Shown here piece by piece: positions 34,785-45,299 of a stretch of 64,000 nt of DNA. Each line of letters opens with the position of its first letter. Positions within the stretch are counted from its first letter, which is position 1. The notes beneath the pieces are model-generated. The model ran no database searches. It saw only the letters and a list, made by a program, of their open reading frames with translations, and had not been told where the DNA came from. Origin of the DNA: Kingdonia uniflora (lineage: Eukaryota; Streptophyta; Magnoliopsida; Ranunculales; Circaeasteraceae); contig JACGCM010002205.1 of the NCBI GenBank assembly GCA_014058105.1, forward strand, positions 868,001-932,000, given 5' to 3'. The translations under genes and the position numbers were made by a program.

Positions 34785-35847
34785 ATTCCCCCATTCTCGA
34801 TAGAAGTACTGGTAGTTGTGTCGAGGAGACTTTTGGAATCTGAAAAGGTTGCCGAATGAAAAGATAAATTGTTTATGTCATTTTCGAGGTCAAAAGAACT
34901 GTATCTTGTCAAGTGATTCCCAAGGCACAATAAATGCAGTACACTAAATCTGGTGGAAGGATAATGGGTATAAATAGGGTGCTATTGAGGGGAGGGAGGA
35001 TGATGGTGGTTAGTGGAGAGATGCCGCCACAAGTGCAGTTTATGGCGTATTATGGGATTGAAGATGGTGATCATTCGAATGGAGAAATCTGGCATAAACA
35101 GATTGATGGGAAGTCGACATGTGATCAGAGCATTTCGCTGGGGTGGGAACAAGATCAAAAAAGAGATGATGTGCATCTGTTGGAAGTAATTGTATCATCA
35201 TGCAGGGGTTAAGGGGTAACTGTGTGCACTGATGATTTAGATTGGAAGGTTAGATGGGCATCCAGGGATCTTGCCGAATGTTTAAGTTGGCCTACAATTT
35301 ATTACTGGCTCTTTTATGCTGAAGCATCTCTTAGAAGTTCAGTGACTTGAGATTTATTGAGCTTCGTAGACTATTAAGAGGCTTTAATGTCAAATTCTGG
35401 TAAAAAGACTTTAGAGTAACTAGTTATGTAAGTCGAATGTAATAAGAGATTTTAACTTGATGTAATGTAATCGAAAGATGAAAGTGTCAAACGTAATAAG
35501 TGACAAGTGAGATAGATGTCAAATGTATGAAATACAATGTAAGAGATATGTCGAATGTAATAAACAATTTATTTTAAAAAATAAATATTTTGTCGAAGTT
35601 GGTTTCAAAATGTGTATTGTTTATCAAGTATGTTGTAGTATGAGTAGAGTCGAAGATATTTGTCTTAATTTTTTGTTGATGTGTAAAAAGTCGAAGATAT
35701 TTGACCGTGTGAGGCCAGGAATAGATTTTGAGGGATTTTGACAGGACTTGTATATTGCAGAGTTTCGAGGCAGAATAAATACAGTGAGTTTGAAATAGGA
35801 CTGGAGGGTGTATAAATAAGTCTGACGTTGCAGAGGTGTGGCACTCA
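34785..35847 (+). other. Element C antisense region next to the 3' LTR
   Basis: An open frame of 92 codons (34934-35212) reads GGRMMVVSGEMPPQVQFMAY, EIWHKQIDGKSTCDQSISLG and HLLEVIVSSCRG; it has no motif I recognise and no counterpart seen in A or B. The rest holds short repeats of the words GTCGAA and TGTAATAAG without coding sense. Confidence 0.35.
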
Positions 35848-36395
35848 TGCGAGATGGTGAAGATGAGAACTCAGGCCCGTGATGGTGTATTTAAACGTAT
35901 GCAGGCGCTGTACTGGGTACTGTATACGCGATATTTTGGATCGCGGAACTGCGATATGTATCTGGAAGATCTGGAGGAGCCTGATTATGGAAATATGAGT
36001 GAGGCAGAAGCAAAAGAGGTTGAGGAGGACTTTGAGTTTCGTATCAGATTACAATTTTGGAATCCTCCTGAACGGTGTGGGGGAATATGGACTTGAGCAA
36101 AGAGTCTGGTGAAGAGGGAAGATGAAGCTGCAGTGAGGGGCTTATAAAGTTTTAATATTATAGAGGGGGTCTGTGGTTAGGAATTGTTGATGGTGAGGAA
36201 TGTAACAGTGGGATTGATGTTAGTGGAATAAATTAATGTGTATCACTTGTCGAATGAAAGTTGTACTTGTTTAATTTTTGGAAATGGAAAATGTGTTGAA
36301 ATGAATTATTGTCGAATATGATGATATTGGTGATGTTGTCGAATAGAATCCCATAAATATAGGAATTTGTAGGTACAATAAAAAATATAAGAATT
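35848..36395 (+). repeat. Duplicated flank, left copy (left of element B)
   Basis: About 540 bp that recur at 50388-50925 on the other side of element B. A 70-base sample has 5 differences, all A/G transitions (about 7%). A perfect target duplication around B is absent: GAATT on the left, GGTGA on the right. Element B therefore sits between two copies of the same piece of element C. Confidence 0.85.
35854..36096 (+). CDS. Element C antisense small protein (MV-TR-Q family)
   Basis: 80 codons, open. It starts MVKMRTQARDGVFKRMQ, continues LYTRYFGSRNCDMYLEDLEE, then PDYGNMSEAEAKEVEEDFEF and ends NPPERCGGIWT. The order of a basic MV start, an FG motif and an acidic segment after Y-G-N-M parallels the small proteins of A (3431-3760) and B (38253-38609). 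The second copy in the duplicated flank (from 50397) keeps the frame apart from a CGA-to-TGA stop and lacks the start. It lies on the strand opposite to gag-pol. Confidence 0.5.
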   Translation: MVKMRTQARDGVFKRMQALYWVLYTRYFGSRNCDMYLEDLEEPDYGNMSEAEAKEVEEDFEFRIRLQFWNPPERCGGIWT

Positions 36396-36996
36396 TGTAG
36401 GGACCAGATTTTGCAAAGCTCGAAATAGCTTGAAATCGATCCTTACACCAGGAACTACTATGACAAGAATTAAATAAGGGATAACACTTGACACAGGGGA
36501 TTTAGCGTGGAAAACCTGTAAACTGGTAAAAAACCGCGACCTCGAGTGGAGGATTTTGTTAAAGTAGTATTATTGCTTGAGAGAGAGAGAAAATCTGATT
36601 ACAAGAGTTAATCTAAGAAAAAATAGCTAGAGATCAGATAATTGTATGTATCCAATTTTCTGTCCACCATCCTATTTCCTTAGGAGATCTGCCCTTTTAT
36701 AGACCCTGCTCTTAGCTTGACATCGTGCTTGAACACGTTCTCCTGAAAGTGGAAGTCATGGGCAGTTGAGTGTGTAACTGCTAGCTCGTGGGAGATAGGT
36801 GTATGTTGACTTGTTTTCTTTATATCTGCTGTGGACGACCCACGTTCTGCTTGAGTTCGTGGTCGATGTGTAAGTACTGACGTGTATATAACGTGTTTGT
36901 TTATGCGTGAGTCTGGTACTGGATAAGATTGAGTCTTCTGGAGCTCGAGGTATAGATGAGATCGAGGATCCATAGCTCAAGGGATAAGTTCCTACA
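36396..36996 (-). repeat. Element B 3' LTR (left copy)
   Basis: Begins TGTAGGGACCAG and ends GTTCCTACA. Full-length match with 49794-50387. It includes GCGTGGAAAACC and AAAAAACCGCGACCTCGA (about 36507-36546), the block shared with A and C. Confidence 0.92.
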
Positions 36997-37283
36997 ATCA
37001 CCCCCTCGCAACTGAAGTCACGTGTGGCTTTAGCTGAGAAAAACCCTAAACTCGGACCCTGTGATGACGTAAGCGTGAGTTTGAAAACCAGAACGTCTAT
37101 ATTGATGAGTGTGTTGTCATTATGACGCGTGAGTGTTATGGGCAGACTTGTGGTTTTCCCGAGCGGATGTCTATCTTGGGAAACGTGCGTTAAATGTGGT
37201 ATCTCTATAAATAGTAGTCAGATCTGATCGCCGAATAACCTGCAACAAATCTTCACTACAGAGAAAAATTAACATATTAGTTT

Positions 37284-37499
37284 TTGTTTAGGGGTGAGAA
37301 AAAAAGAGAGTTTTTGGATGCGTACCTTTGCAACATCTTGGTTAAGATGAGGAATCGAATGTATTATACCCGGTTTTCTTTCATCATGGAGGAACCCCAG
37401 ATATTGTATTTTGGCTATCAGAGTAGGGAAACTCCCTTTGCTATTTTGTTGAAGGAGTATTGTTTAAAATATTTCCGGGTATTATGTAGCGTCCGATAA
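37284..37499 (+). CDS. Element B first antisense ORF, hypothetical
   Basis: 71 codons containing LVKMRNRMYYTRFSF and ILYFGYQSRETPFAILLKEY. The VKMR start and YFGxQS motif resemble the small proteins of A and C, so this may be a truncated relative of the one at 38253-38609. The assigned first codon is not ATG; an ATG is at 37347. Confidence 0.35.
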   Translation: MFRGEKKREFLDAYLCNILVKMRNRMYYTRFSFIMEEPQILYFGYQSRETPFAILLKEYCLKYFRVLCSVR

Positions 37500-38252
37500 G
37501 CGGCTGGGGTGTATGCAATGCAAAATCCCTGGCCTCTAATGACATTCTAATTTCTATGGTAGGAGTCCTCTTCAATCTCTACTAACTCCGGGTTGGTGGG
37601 GATAAGGAGGAAGAGACGGCGGTGGTGGAGGTGGCGCATGGAAGATGGATCGCTTCCTTCGGCACAATCGTCTTTTCTTTTAATTCTTCCTGCAAGGAAA
37701 TAAAGGGGAAAAAGGTGTTTGACCTGTTGCAGTCTTGCATTTTTCGAGCTCTGGCTGAGGTTTCTCTGGAAGATCAGCATTATCTTGGCAACAAAAAAAG
37801 AACTAGAGACCTGTCCTCGTGATTGAGAAAGTATCTGTAATATCAAGCTTCTTAAAAGCTTGATTCTATAATTGTAAAGCAACGCTGCAGGGGTAGTCCT
37901 GTAACGAACTTGTTAGATGAAAATTGAGCGTAATAAAAGAATATTTTGTTTGTTTTTTGCTGGCGAAAAGCAGAAATAGTTGATACGTCATCGAGCTGTA
38001 ATAATATGGGAGTAAATAGTTGGTGGGATAACATACCCTATGACTCGAGCTTAGCAGATGTAATGATAAAGTTCAAAATGCAACCTTTAGATAGCTCGAT
38101 TAAGCACGAAAAGATAATAGTAAGTAGCTCGAACCCGCGAGGAGTGGGTTATAGAAACTGAAATACGTTGCGTATAGTCAATCAAAAAATTAGTCCTATT
38201 AACTGAATAGTATAAAAGTGTGACTTGTTCTTTAAAAAAGTTATTCATAAAA
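37500..38252 (+). other. Element B antisense region without clear gene
   Basis: A 66-codon plus frame (37622-37822) and a 71-codon plus frame (37946-38161, with SWWDNIPYDSSLADVMIKFK) have no recognisable domain and no counterpart in A or C. Confidence 0.3.
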
Positions 38253-38609
38253 ATGGTAAAGACTCGCTCTCAGAGGGCTGTTGAAGTGCGTGCGTTGAAC
38301 GACTTGCGCTTAGCACTCAAGATTGATAAAATAAGGGAAGCTATTTTTGGGCAGCAAGGTTATGATGCGGCTATGCTCGAGACCCGAGCGAACTACGAGG
38401 GTATGATTGATGTAGAAAGGGGCGAGGAAATGAACTGCGTATACTGGTCTAAGTCCATGCGTATCTGTTGGCGGTCTGTTGAAGATCACAAAGAGTTCAT
38501 CATGATGATGGCAAGGGAGGAGATCATCAATGAGGATAAGAATATTGCCTTAGGGCTACTGAAAACTTGTGGTGTCGAAGGGCACATCGGTTGCTTCAAA
38601 TGCAAGTAA
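38253..38609 (+). CDS. Element B antisense small protein (MV-TR-Q family)
   Basis: 118 open codons from the ATG at 38253 (an in-frame ATG also lies 33 bases upstream). It starts MVKTRSQRAVEVRALNDLRL, has AIFGQQGYD, then NYEGMIDVERGEEMNCVYW and ends EGHIGCFKCK. The start, the FG motif and the Y-x-G-M acidic segment match those of A and C; the C-terminal extension with four Cys is specific to B. Intact frame in an otherwise damaged element. Confidence 0.5.
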   Translation: MVKTRSQRAVEVRALNDLRLALKIDKIREAIFGQQGYDAAMLETRANYEGMIDVERGEEMNCVYWSKSMRICWRSVEDHKEFIMMMAREEIINEDKNIALGLLKTCGVEGHIGCFKCK

Positions 38610-38924
38610 CTTGGAGATTGGAGTGATTGACGGCTGAAACTAATTTTTTTAATTTGTATTACTAATTGATATTGACGTTAAAGTCAAGGTGTATAAGTAG
38701 GGCAAACAAAGGTACGTGAAATTTAAAAATAGATAATTCAGAATCATGAGCTTGGGGCATTGTAAAATGAGTGGGACCAAAAGGCTGAGAGATACGCTAA
38801 AGTATAATATTTGGTGTAATGATGGAAAGGTGGTTTCACCGAAGCGGTACGACATGCCTGACAGGTTCAGGCGAACAGATGGCTTGGTTCAGGAATCGAG
38901 GACTGTTTATTCGAAAACTTAAAA

Positions 38925-39236
38925 ATGTCAGCGGTTCGAGGAAAGGTGTATAAGTACTCCTTCTCCTCCCACTTCGAATACAAATATACAGAAACAAAAA
39001 GAAGGGTTAGGGAGATAGAGATCTCAACTGACGATTCCATTACCGCCGAAGGAGGAAAGGATAAGAGGAAAACAATGTTTAGGAGTCTCTATTACGAACA
39101 GCAAGAGGAGGCTGAGATCGAGGAAGTTTTGAAGAAGTTACAGAAATTGAGCAAACTGGTGCGAACCAACCATGTAGACTCTCACTCGAGTTTTGAATGT
39201 AAGTCTGTCTTTGTGTTTATAAGAGTTTTTGTATAA
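38925..39236 (+). CDS. Element B antisense hypothetical charged protein
   Basis: An open frame of 103 codons, MSAVRGKVYKYSFSSHFEYK, then REIEISTDDSITAEGGKDKR and EEAEIEEVLKKLQKLSKLVR. In position (between the small protein and the PF04195-like protein) it corresponds to 4794-5133 of element A. A GTAAGTCTG after EC at 39199 is a good splice donor, so the last 13 codons may be intron. Family unknown. Confidence 0.4.
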   Translation: MSAVRGKVYKYSFSSHFEYKYTETKRRVREIEISTDDSITAEGGKDKRKTMFRSLYYEQQEEAEIEEVLKKLQKLSKLVRTNHVDSHSSFECKSVFVFIRVFV

Positions 39237-39459
39237 AACTCTTTATTGTGTTGGGATAAGGATGTAATCCTCACCCAAACACAAAATAAAAATAATAAGG
39301 GGAATAATGACTACGGGGCGAGACAAATTGTTGTGTGATAATTGTGATTATTGAAGTGATCTAGTAGTGCGAGCTAATCATTGATATATATACCTCAACC
39401 TATCTGTAGGTTTTGTTAGAACAGCTTCTTGTATAGTAGATCCTTTACTGTAGATAAGC

Positions 39460-40214
39460 ATGTTTTCGACCTCCGGTTGTGCAAAGGCTGATGAAATAGA
39501 CCTAGTAGGGCGTTTATCTCCTGTCATTAGAGTAGGGGATGAAGAGGATATTGTAGCAGAATTGGTAGAATGGCCTCGTTTGAAGGGTTCCCAAGTTGAG
39601 TACCCTATGGGCTGTAGTAGATTTAGGGAGTTCTATAAGGCCAAAAGTAGTGTAGATGGGATCTGGGGGCACGCCTTAGGAGACAGGGGTAATTTCTTTA
39701 GGACTTGCAGTGTCAGACAAGGAGGGGATTACCTGTATTTGCTACCTGATTTGGCTAAAGAGAAGTAGTGCGGGCGTTTGGGGGACGAAGTGTCCTTGGA
39801 GTACTATCAAGGCGTGGTGAAGGAGAGTTGAGCAGATAGTTTTTGTTGTTATTTAGCCCAGTTTGAGCTACCTTTGAGCAATTTGGCTAAGAGTGTTATG
39901 AATATGTTTGGGCTTACCCGGCGCAGCTAAATTGTAATTTTTGGGAAGTTATCCTTGTATGCGAAGCCCTTAATGAGAGATGGGCTATATCTGGTAGTGA
40001 GAGTAGGATTACTGCCAAGGATTTTTTGGAGTATTACGCTGTGAAGTATGTCACAGTAACTAATGGTGCATATCTTTCTTCTAGTTCTTCAAGACCATGC
40101 TTCTTCGACCTGTCTTCAGTAGGGCGAGTGTGGAATGACAACCTTTATGGGTGTCTGGTGAATGTCTTTAGTGGTTTGATGAGGAACCCCTGGAACTTAA
40201 TAATAGAACTATAA
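39460..40214 (+). pseudogene. Element B antisense protein with PF04195-like domain
   Basis: The front (39460-39768) reads DEEDIVAELVEWPRLKGSQV and SRFREFYKAKSSVDGIWGHA, matching YKKDLDGKWGHY of element A. After two stops the domain core is FELPLSNLAKSVMNMFGL and, one frame on, PAQLNCNFWEVILVCEALNE, RWAISGSESRITAKDFLEYY and CFFDLSSVGRVWNDNLYG. It aligns piece by piece with 5303-6016 of A and fits the putative gypsy-type transposon domain. The frame then runs toward an intron at about 40218-40315. Confidence 0.6.
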
Positions 40215-40315
40215 CAAAGGGTAAGTATACCATTGAAAATCGAACTATCATTTGTATGTTGAACTATATTTCTATAGTTAATTTGTATCTTACGTGGCCT
40301 ATCTTTTATGTAGGA

Positions 40316-41361
40316 ATTAACTACAAAGTTTCGAGGAAGGAATCCTTCATAGATTCTGTTACCAAGAAAGGCACTGAGCTCGAGGTCATTCTCAAAAAGT
40401 TAGGGATAAATAGGTTCAAAAGGGTAGCTAGTAAGGACGACAAGGTCGGGAGATCTCAAGTGAAGAGGAGAATGGCTGGGAAAACTCCAGACTATATGGA
40501 AGAGAATACGTTAACTCCTAAACTTAATACTCCTTTGAAGCTTGCGTGGCTTAACGAAATACCAGATGGGCCAGTAGACATGGCCACTGTGTCCAGCACT
40601 GTTGTGCGAAATCTTGCGAAGAGGAAGGCCGTGATAAGGGGGGCTGCTTCTCGTTCCGCTACGTCGGACAGTGTGGACGATAGCAACAAGAGGAGGAAGG
40701 TAACTCCTCCCGCAAAGTCCTAGGTGGTGTTAGAGGAAAGCGTTAAGATCACTGAGGGGGCAGACTTGAAGCCGTGTTTTGAGGTCGAAACCGGTCTCAT
40801 GGTGGAACAATGTTGAGCTAAAGCTCGAGAGAAGGGGGTTACTATTGTTGAAGATGAGTTTAAGAAGGTTAGTAAGTATTTGGTTTTTTCGCATTATTTT
40901 GTCGTCTCGAGCTGACTTATTTCTTATTGTAGTTTGCTCGTGCTCTGAGGGGGCTTTAGCTTGGTCTCCAGGATAGGTCTATTGAGTTGGAAAGTAGGAT
41001 CTCCCAGCTCGAGGGAGAGAAAAACTAGTTTGAAGAGAGCTTGACTCGGGAGAGGGAAGCTTTCCTGTTGGAGCTGAAGAAAGAAAGGGAAGCTGCTGCC
41101 CTAAAGCTGAAGGAAGTTAGGGCTAAAAGTGTAGCTGAAGCGGAGCGATTAGTTTTCGCGTCTGCTACTTCTCGGAACAACCGTGTAGGGAAACTCTACC
41201 AGCTGAGGTATACAAAGGCGGAGATCGTGGCATTTAGCGATGGGAATTATGAGGAGAAGGAAATTATGGATGAAGAGAAGATTGTGGAAATAGAGGATGG
41301 TCTGAATATTGCTGAAAAGACCATTGCCGATAATCAGGAAACTACCAATCAGGTAGGATGA
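40316..41361 (+). pseudogene. Element B antisense protein, linker and first coiled coil
   Basis: After a TATGTAG acceptor near 40316 comes NYKVSRKESFIDSVTKKGTE, a basic linker ending in SNKRRKVTPPAKS with a nuclear-localisation-like KRRK, and a stop. A further intron (about 40875-40930) leads to ELESRISQLEGEKN, LTREREAFLLELKKEREAAA and LKLKEVRAKSVAEAERLVFA, a coiled coil. The end reads YQLRYTKAEIVAFSDGNYEE, the counterpart of 7075-7180 in A. It would be the C-terminal half of the protein of 39460-40214. Stops at 40721, 40814 and 41026. Confidence 0.5.
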
Positions 41362-41815
41362 TTGTGTAATGTAACATCAGTTGTGAAACATGAACTCGAG
41401 TTTGTAATATTATATTGTTGTTTGATGCCAACAACATTTTTCTTATGAAACCCCGTATTGTAGGAGATATAAAGCTTGTGCCTCAGAGTTGTGGACTCAG
41501 AGGGCATGCTTGAAGTGGACCAAAACTCCTCTGCTGATTTGCAGGTTAGATAATTCAGATAAATTAATAACTAGATGAACATGAATTTAATAGAAGAAGA
41601 GATATGTACCTTGTAAGTTTGTTCTAGTTCAGGATGTTTGTGTATGTACACTCTGTCTTGCTACCAAAGCTTGTTTCTTAGCTGGTAGGCTAAGGGGGCA
41701 CTGGCTCTCTTGAGCTTGCAGGTATCTGCTCTGCAAGTGTGTTAGTATGCTTCTGCCGATTTTTTTCCCAATTAGGTACTGATGTTGTGAGTCCTTGATA
41801 ACTGTTATGCAGAAG
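41362..41815. other. Intron-like spacer in element B antisense block
   Basis: T-rich, with stops in all plus frames. It separates the two coiled-coil segments, and GTAGGATG (41353) and TTATGCAG (41807-41814) could be its splice sites. Confidence 0.35.
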
Positions 41816-43023
41816 GAGCTAAATGTTGCTAGAGAGAGAAAAGAGCAGACTCATTTGTAAAATGCTGAGTATCCAGAAGAATATGAGGCTTTGATCTCTC
41901 AGTATGAAGATCGATTGGATGATAATGTGAAGCTTTCTCTAAAGCTCGAAGAAGCTAAGAGCCAAGTCGAGGATAAGACTGTAACACTTTTGAGTAAGGA
42001 TTTGGCTTTGAACCAACTTATCAGCGAACTTGCTGAGTTGAAGGAAAGAGCGACGTCAGGTTCTCGACACGATGCTAAGCTAGCCGAATATCATATTAGA
42101 GCATTGAATGACGAGATATCTAATATGAAATGTAACATTCGTGCTCTGAACGAGCAGTTGTTAAAGAGAGAGATCGACCGGGATACTGTACGAACTAACT
42201 TGGCCGTGTCTGAGGCCAATTTTGAAAAATTGAGGGCAAAGATTTAGAATTGTTTAACTTTGCACAAATACGTGATAGTTTGATCGCCAGGTTAAATCGT
42301 TTGAAGGCTGATTTATGTCGTTTTAAAGAGAGTGAGGCTAAGAGCAGGGCTGATTTAGCAGAGGTTTAAGCCAAGAACAAAAGTTTGGTGGATGATTTTG
42401 CCTACGTCCGCAGAAATGTGAGGAGGGCGGTGCAACGTGATAAGGAGATGAATGAATGAATTAATCAATTCTGTGCTCGAATTACCGAATTGGAGCAGGA
42501 ATTACGTGAACGGGAAATGAAGTATAAGAAGAATCTCAAATTAGAATTGGATAAAAGGGATGGTGAAATTGCTTTTGGCGAGAGGAGTCGAAAGATGAAG
42601 GAATTCCTTTGTCAAAAGGAAGAGTTAGTGGAGAATATGCGTATTGACCTCACAAATTCTAGGCAGAAGTCGATAGACCTTACGAGGTAGATGAGTGAAC
42701 GTATTGATCAATTAACAACATAATTGGCTGAATCTAAAGATCGTCGTTTGAGGGATAACAAGGGTGTTGCTGTTACTCACCAATTCTTTAAGGAACTAGT
42801 AGTTCAGGAGCAAGATAAATGTGACGGTGAAGCTTTGCATCAATGGCAATTAAGCGTATTGGTTGCATTTTGTGTCGAGGAGATAAAATTTCTGCAGGTT
42901 GAGAGGGATTTGATGCAAGGTTGCTTCTTTGGGAGGATTTATGTATGTAAACTCGATATCTCGAGCATAGATCCGATTGGGGTTATGGATCGTAGTATTG
43001 GGACCACGACTGCTGAAAGATAG
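41815..43023 (+). pseudogene. Element B antisense coiled-coil protein
   Basis: A long helical protein in one main frame with stops at 42245, 42368, 42457, 42688 and 42721. Readable parts include LISQYEDRLDDNVKLSLKLE, KDLALNQLISELAELKERAT, NDEISNMKCNIRALNEQLLK and ITELEQELREREMKYKKNLK. The end has HQFFKELVVQEQDKCDGEAL and FCVEEIKFLQVERDLMQG. It corresponds in position to the coiled coil at 7401-8398 of A. No motor, SMC or other known domain is seen. Confidence 0.5.
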
Positions 43024-43430
43024 CTCGAGGGAGAAAAATTATTGCTAAACGATCTCCAGAATACATGGCATCCAAGACTGAAATAGGGGGAAGCTCGAGT
43101 GCAGTCTCACCTACTCCTGCTGTGGGAGGAAGGTCGACTACTCTCCCATCATGAAAATCTAGCAGAATTAAAAAAAATTAGACTTGAATGTTGATAATGA
43201 GTACCTTTTATATTTAGATGCTGATGCTTCAGTGACTGATTGAATTGATCAGTGTTCGATGTAGGCCTTTGAGAGGAGTATTGTAATTTGAATGTTGATA
43301 TTGGAAATTAACATTTTCTTTGCCTACAGTAGATGTTATTCTCTGGTTTGACCCATCGAATTAGAAGAAGTCCGTGGGTGTAGAAGTAAGTATTATTTGT
43401 GCTTCAACCCTTGGACTTTAGGGAGGCTTA

Positions 43431-44000
43431 GCGGCATCGAGCAAATTTTTTTCTCACTCGTGCTTTAGGCATGTTATCTTCAGGCTAAGAGGTTCATATA
43501 GCCCCCGCCTTCGGATGTATGAGTATCCTCAAGAGTTAGGCTAGTATTATCTATGCCATTACCAATATTGGATGTTGGAGCTTATCGGCAGCGAGCAACT
43601 TTTTTCCTCACTCGTGCTTTAGGCATGTTATCTTCAGGCTAAGAGGTTCGTATACCCCCCACCTTCGGATGTATGAGTATCCTCAGGAGTTAGGCTAGTA
43701 TTATCAATGCCATTACCAATATTGGATGTTGGAGCTTATCGGCAACGAGCATGTTTTTTCCTCACTCGTACTTTAGGCTTGTTATTTTAAGGCTAAAAGG
43801 TTCGTTATGTCCCCCGCCTTCGGATGTATGAATATCCTCAGGAGTTAGGCTAGTATTATCTATGCCATTACCAATATTGGATGTTGGAGCTTATCAGTAG
43901 CGAGCAAGTTTTTTCCTCACTCGTGCTTTAGGCTCGTTATCTTCAGGCTAAGAGTTTTGTTATGGCCCCCGCCTTCGGATGTTTGAGTATCCTATGGATT
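43431..44000. repeat. 154-bp tandem repeat in element B
   Basis: Four units: the landmark CGAGCA stands at 43438, 43592, 43746 and 43901, a period of 154-155 bp. Each unit carries TTTTTTCCTCACTCGTGCTT, TAGGCATGTTATCTTCAGGC, CCTTCGGATGTATGAGTATC and ATTACCAATATTGGATGTTG. It sits between the end of pol and the antisense genes, where Tat and Ogre elements often hold tandem repeats. Confidence 0.88.
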
Positions 44001-45250
44001 TGGAATTGTCACCGGCTTCCGTCATGAGATAGTATGAACCCAGACCAGTTCGACCTATGACCATGAAATGACCTTCCCAGTTTTCTGCTAGTTTCCCAAC
44101 ATGTGGATCTTTTCTGTTATCTCAGATTTCTCGAAGGACCCAGTCGTTGATAGCAAACTCCCGAGTGCGAACTCGTTTGTTGTATGAATTTGCCAGTGTT
44201 TGATGATATCGACCAAGATTTGTGATAGCTCAATCTCGTGTCTCATCGATCCAATTGAGGTTGCACGCCAATTCGAACTCATTTTCTTCATCTGTGAGCC
44301 CGTGGTCTCTTACAGAATGGTGGTACTTTGTTGGGATCACTTCTTCAGTTCCGTAGGCAAGTAGAAAAGGAGAGTACTGTGTTGACTTCCGGGGCGTAGT
44401 TCGATAAGCCCATAAGACGTGAGGTAATTCACGTATCCAGTTGCCCTTCTTTTGTGACATAAGGCGCTTTTTGAGACCATCCACGATGAATTTGTTTGTG
44501 ATCTAAGCCTATCTGTTTCCCTGGGGGTAGTACGGGTTTGATGGAGAATGGATTATGTTGTGTTTGTTGAGAAATGCTGCGACCTTGGCTCCAACGAACT
44601 GAGGACCATTATCGATACGGATCAAATGGGGACAACTGAATCTTGTGATGATATGTTGCCAATTGGAAGAAATAACCTCTTCTTCTCGAGTTTTGCATAT
44701 AGGAACTGCTTCGACCCATTTAGTGAAGTAATCCGTGGCAACAAAAAGAAATTTCCATTTACCAGGAGTATTGGGGAATTCACCAACTAGATTAAGTGTC
44801 GATCGCTTGAACGGCCAGTACACCTTACTGGCATAGTGTTCGAGGGCAGGGGCCCAAATTTGATTCCCATGACGCTGACATGCGTCGCATTTCTGTGAGT
44901 ATTCTTCACTTTGCTTCTGCATCCCTGGCCAGAATACTCCTTGGGTAATAACTCTGTTAGCAAGAGCTCGTCCTGCGGTATGGGATCCGTAGGTTCCTTC
45001 ATGTAGATCTGGAAACATCTTGTCGGCAAGTTCCTTAGAGAGGCACTTGAGGTATGGACCAGTGACTGAACGTTTGTAAAGATTTCCGTTTGGTTGGATA
45101 GTTTAGCACTTTGAATTCTCGATGATGTGTCTGCACTGCTGTGGATCATCTGGTAGTGGCCCGTTACATGAGTTACCCGGACCGAGATTAGTAACGAATG
45201 GTTTCCTCCAATCATCTTCTGCCATCTCATTGCCCCCAGTGCTAATCGCA
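43990..45250 (-). pseudogene. Element B integrase
   Basis: Minus-strand order: zinc finger (SQKCDACQRHG); core STLNLVGEFPNTPGKWKFLF, where the usual first catalytic Asp is Asn; DYFTKWVEAVPI; IRIDNGPQFVGAKVAAFLNK with the second Asp; YPQGNR then stop-A-stop where Q-A-E with the catalytic Glu is expected; and ELPHVLWAYRTTPRKSTQYS. The end reads GKLAENWEGHFMVIGRTGLG near 44070. It would insert cDNA into the genome, but two of the three D-D-E residues are lost here. Confidence 0.82.
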
Positions 45251-45299
45251 TATATTGTAGTACGATTAATACTGGGGCTAGAAATAACTTCGATTTGAA

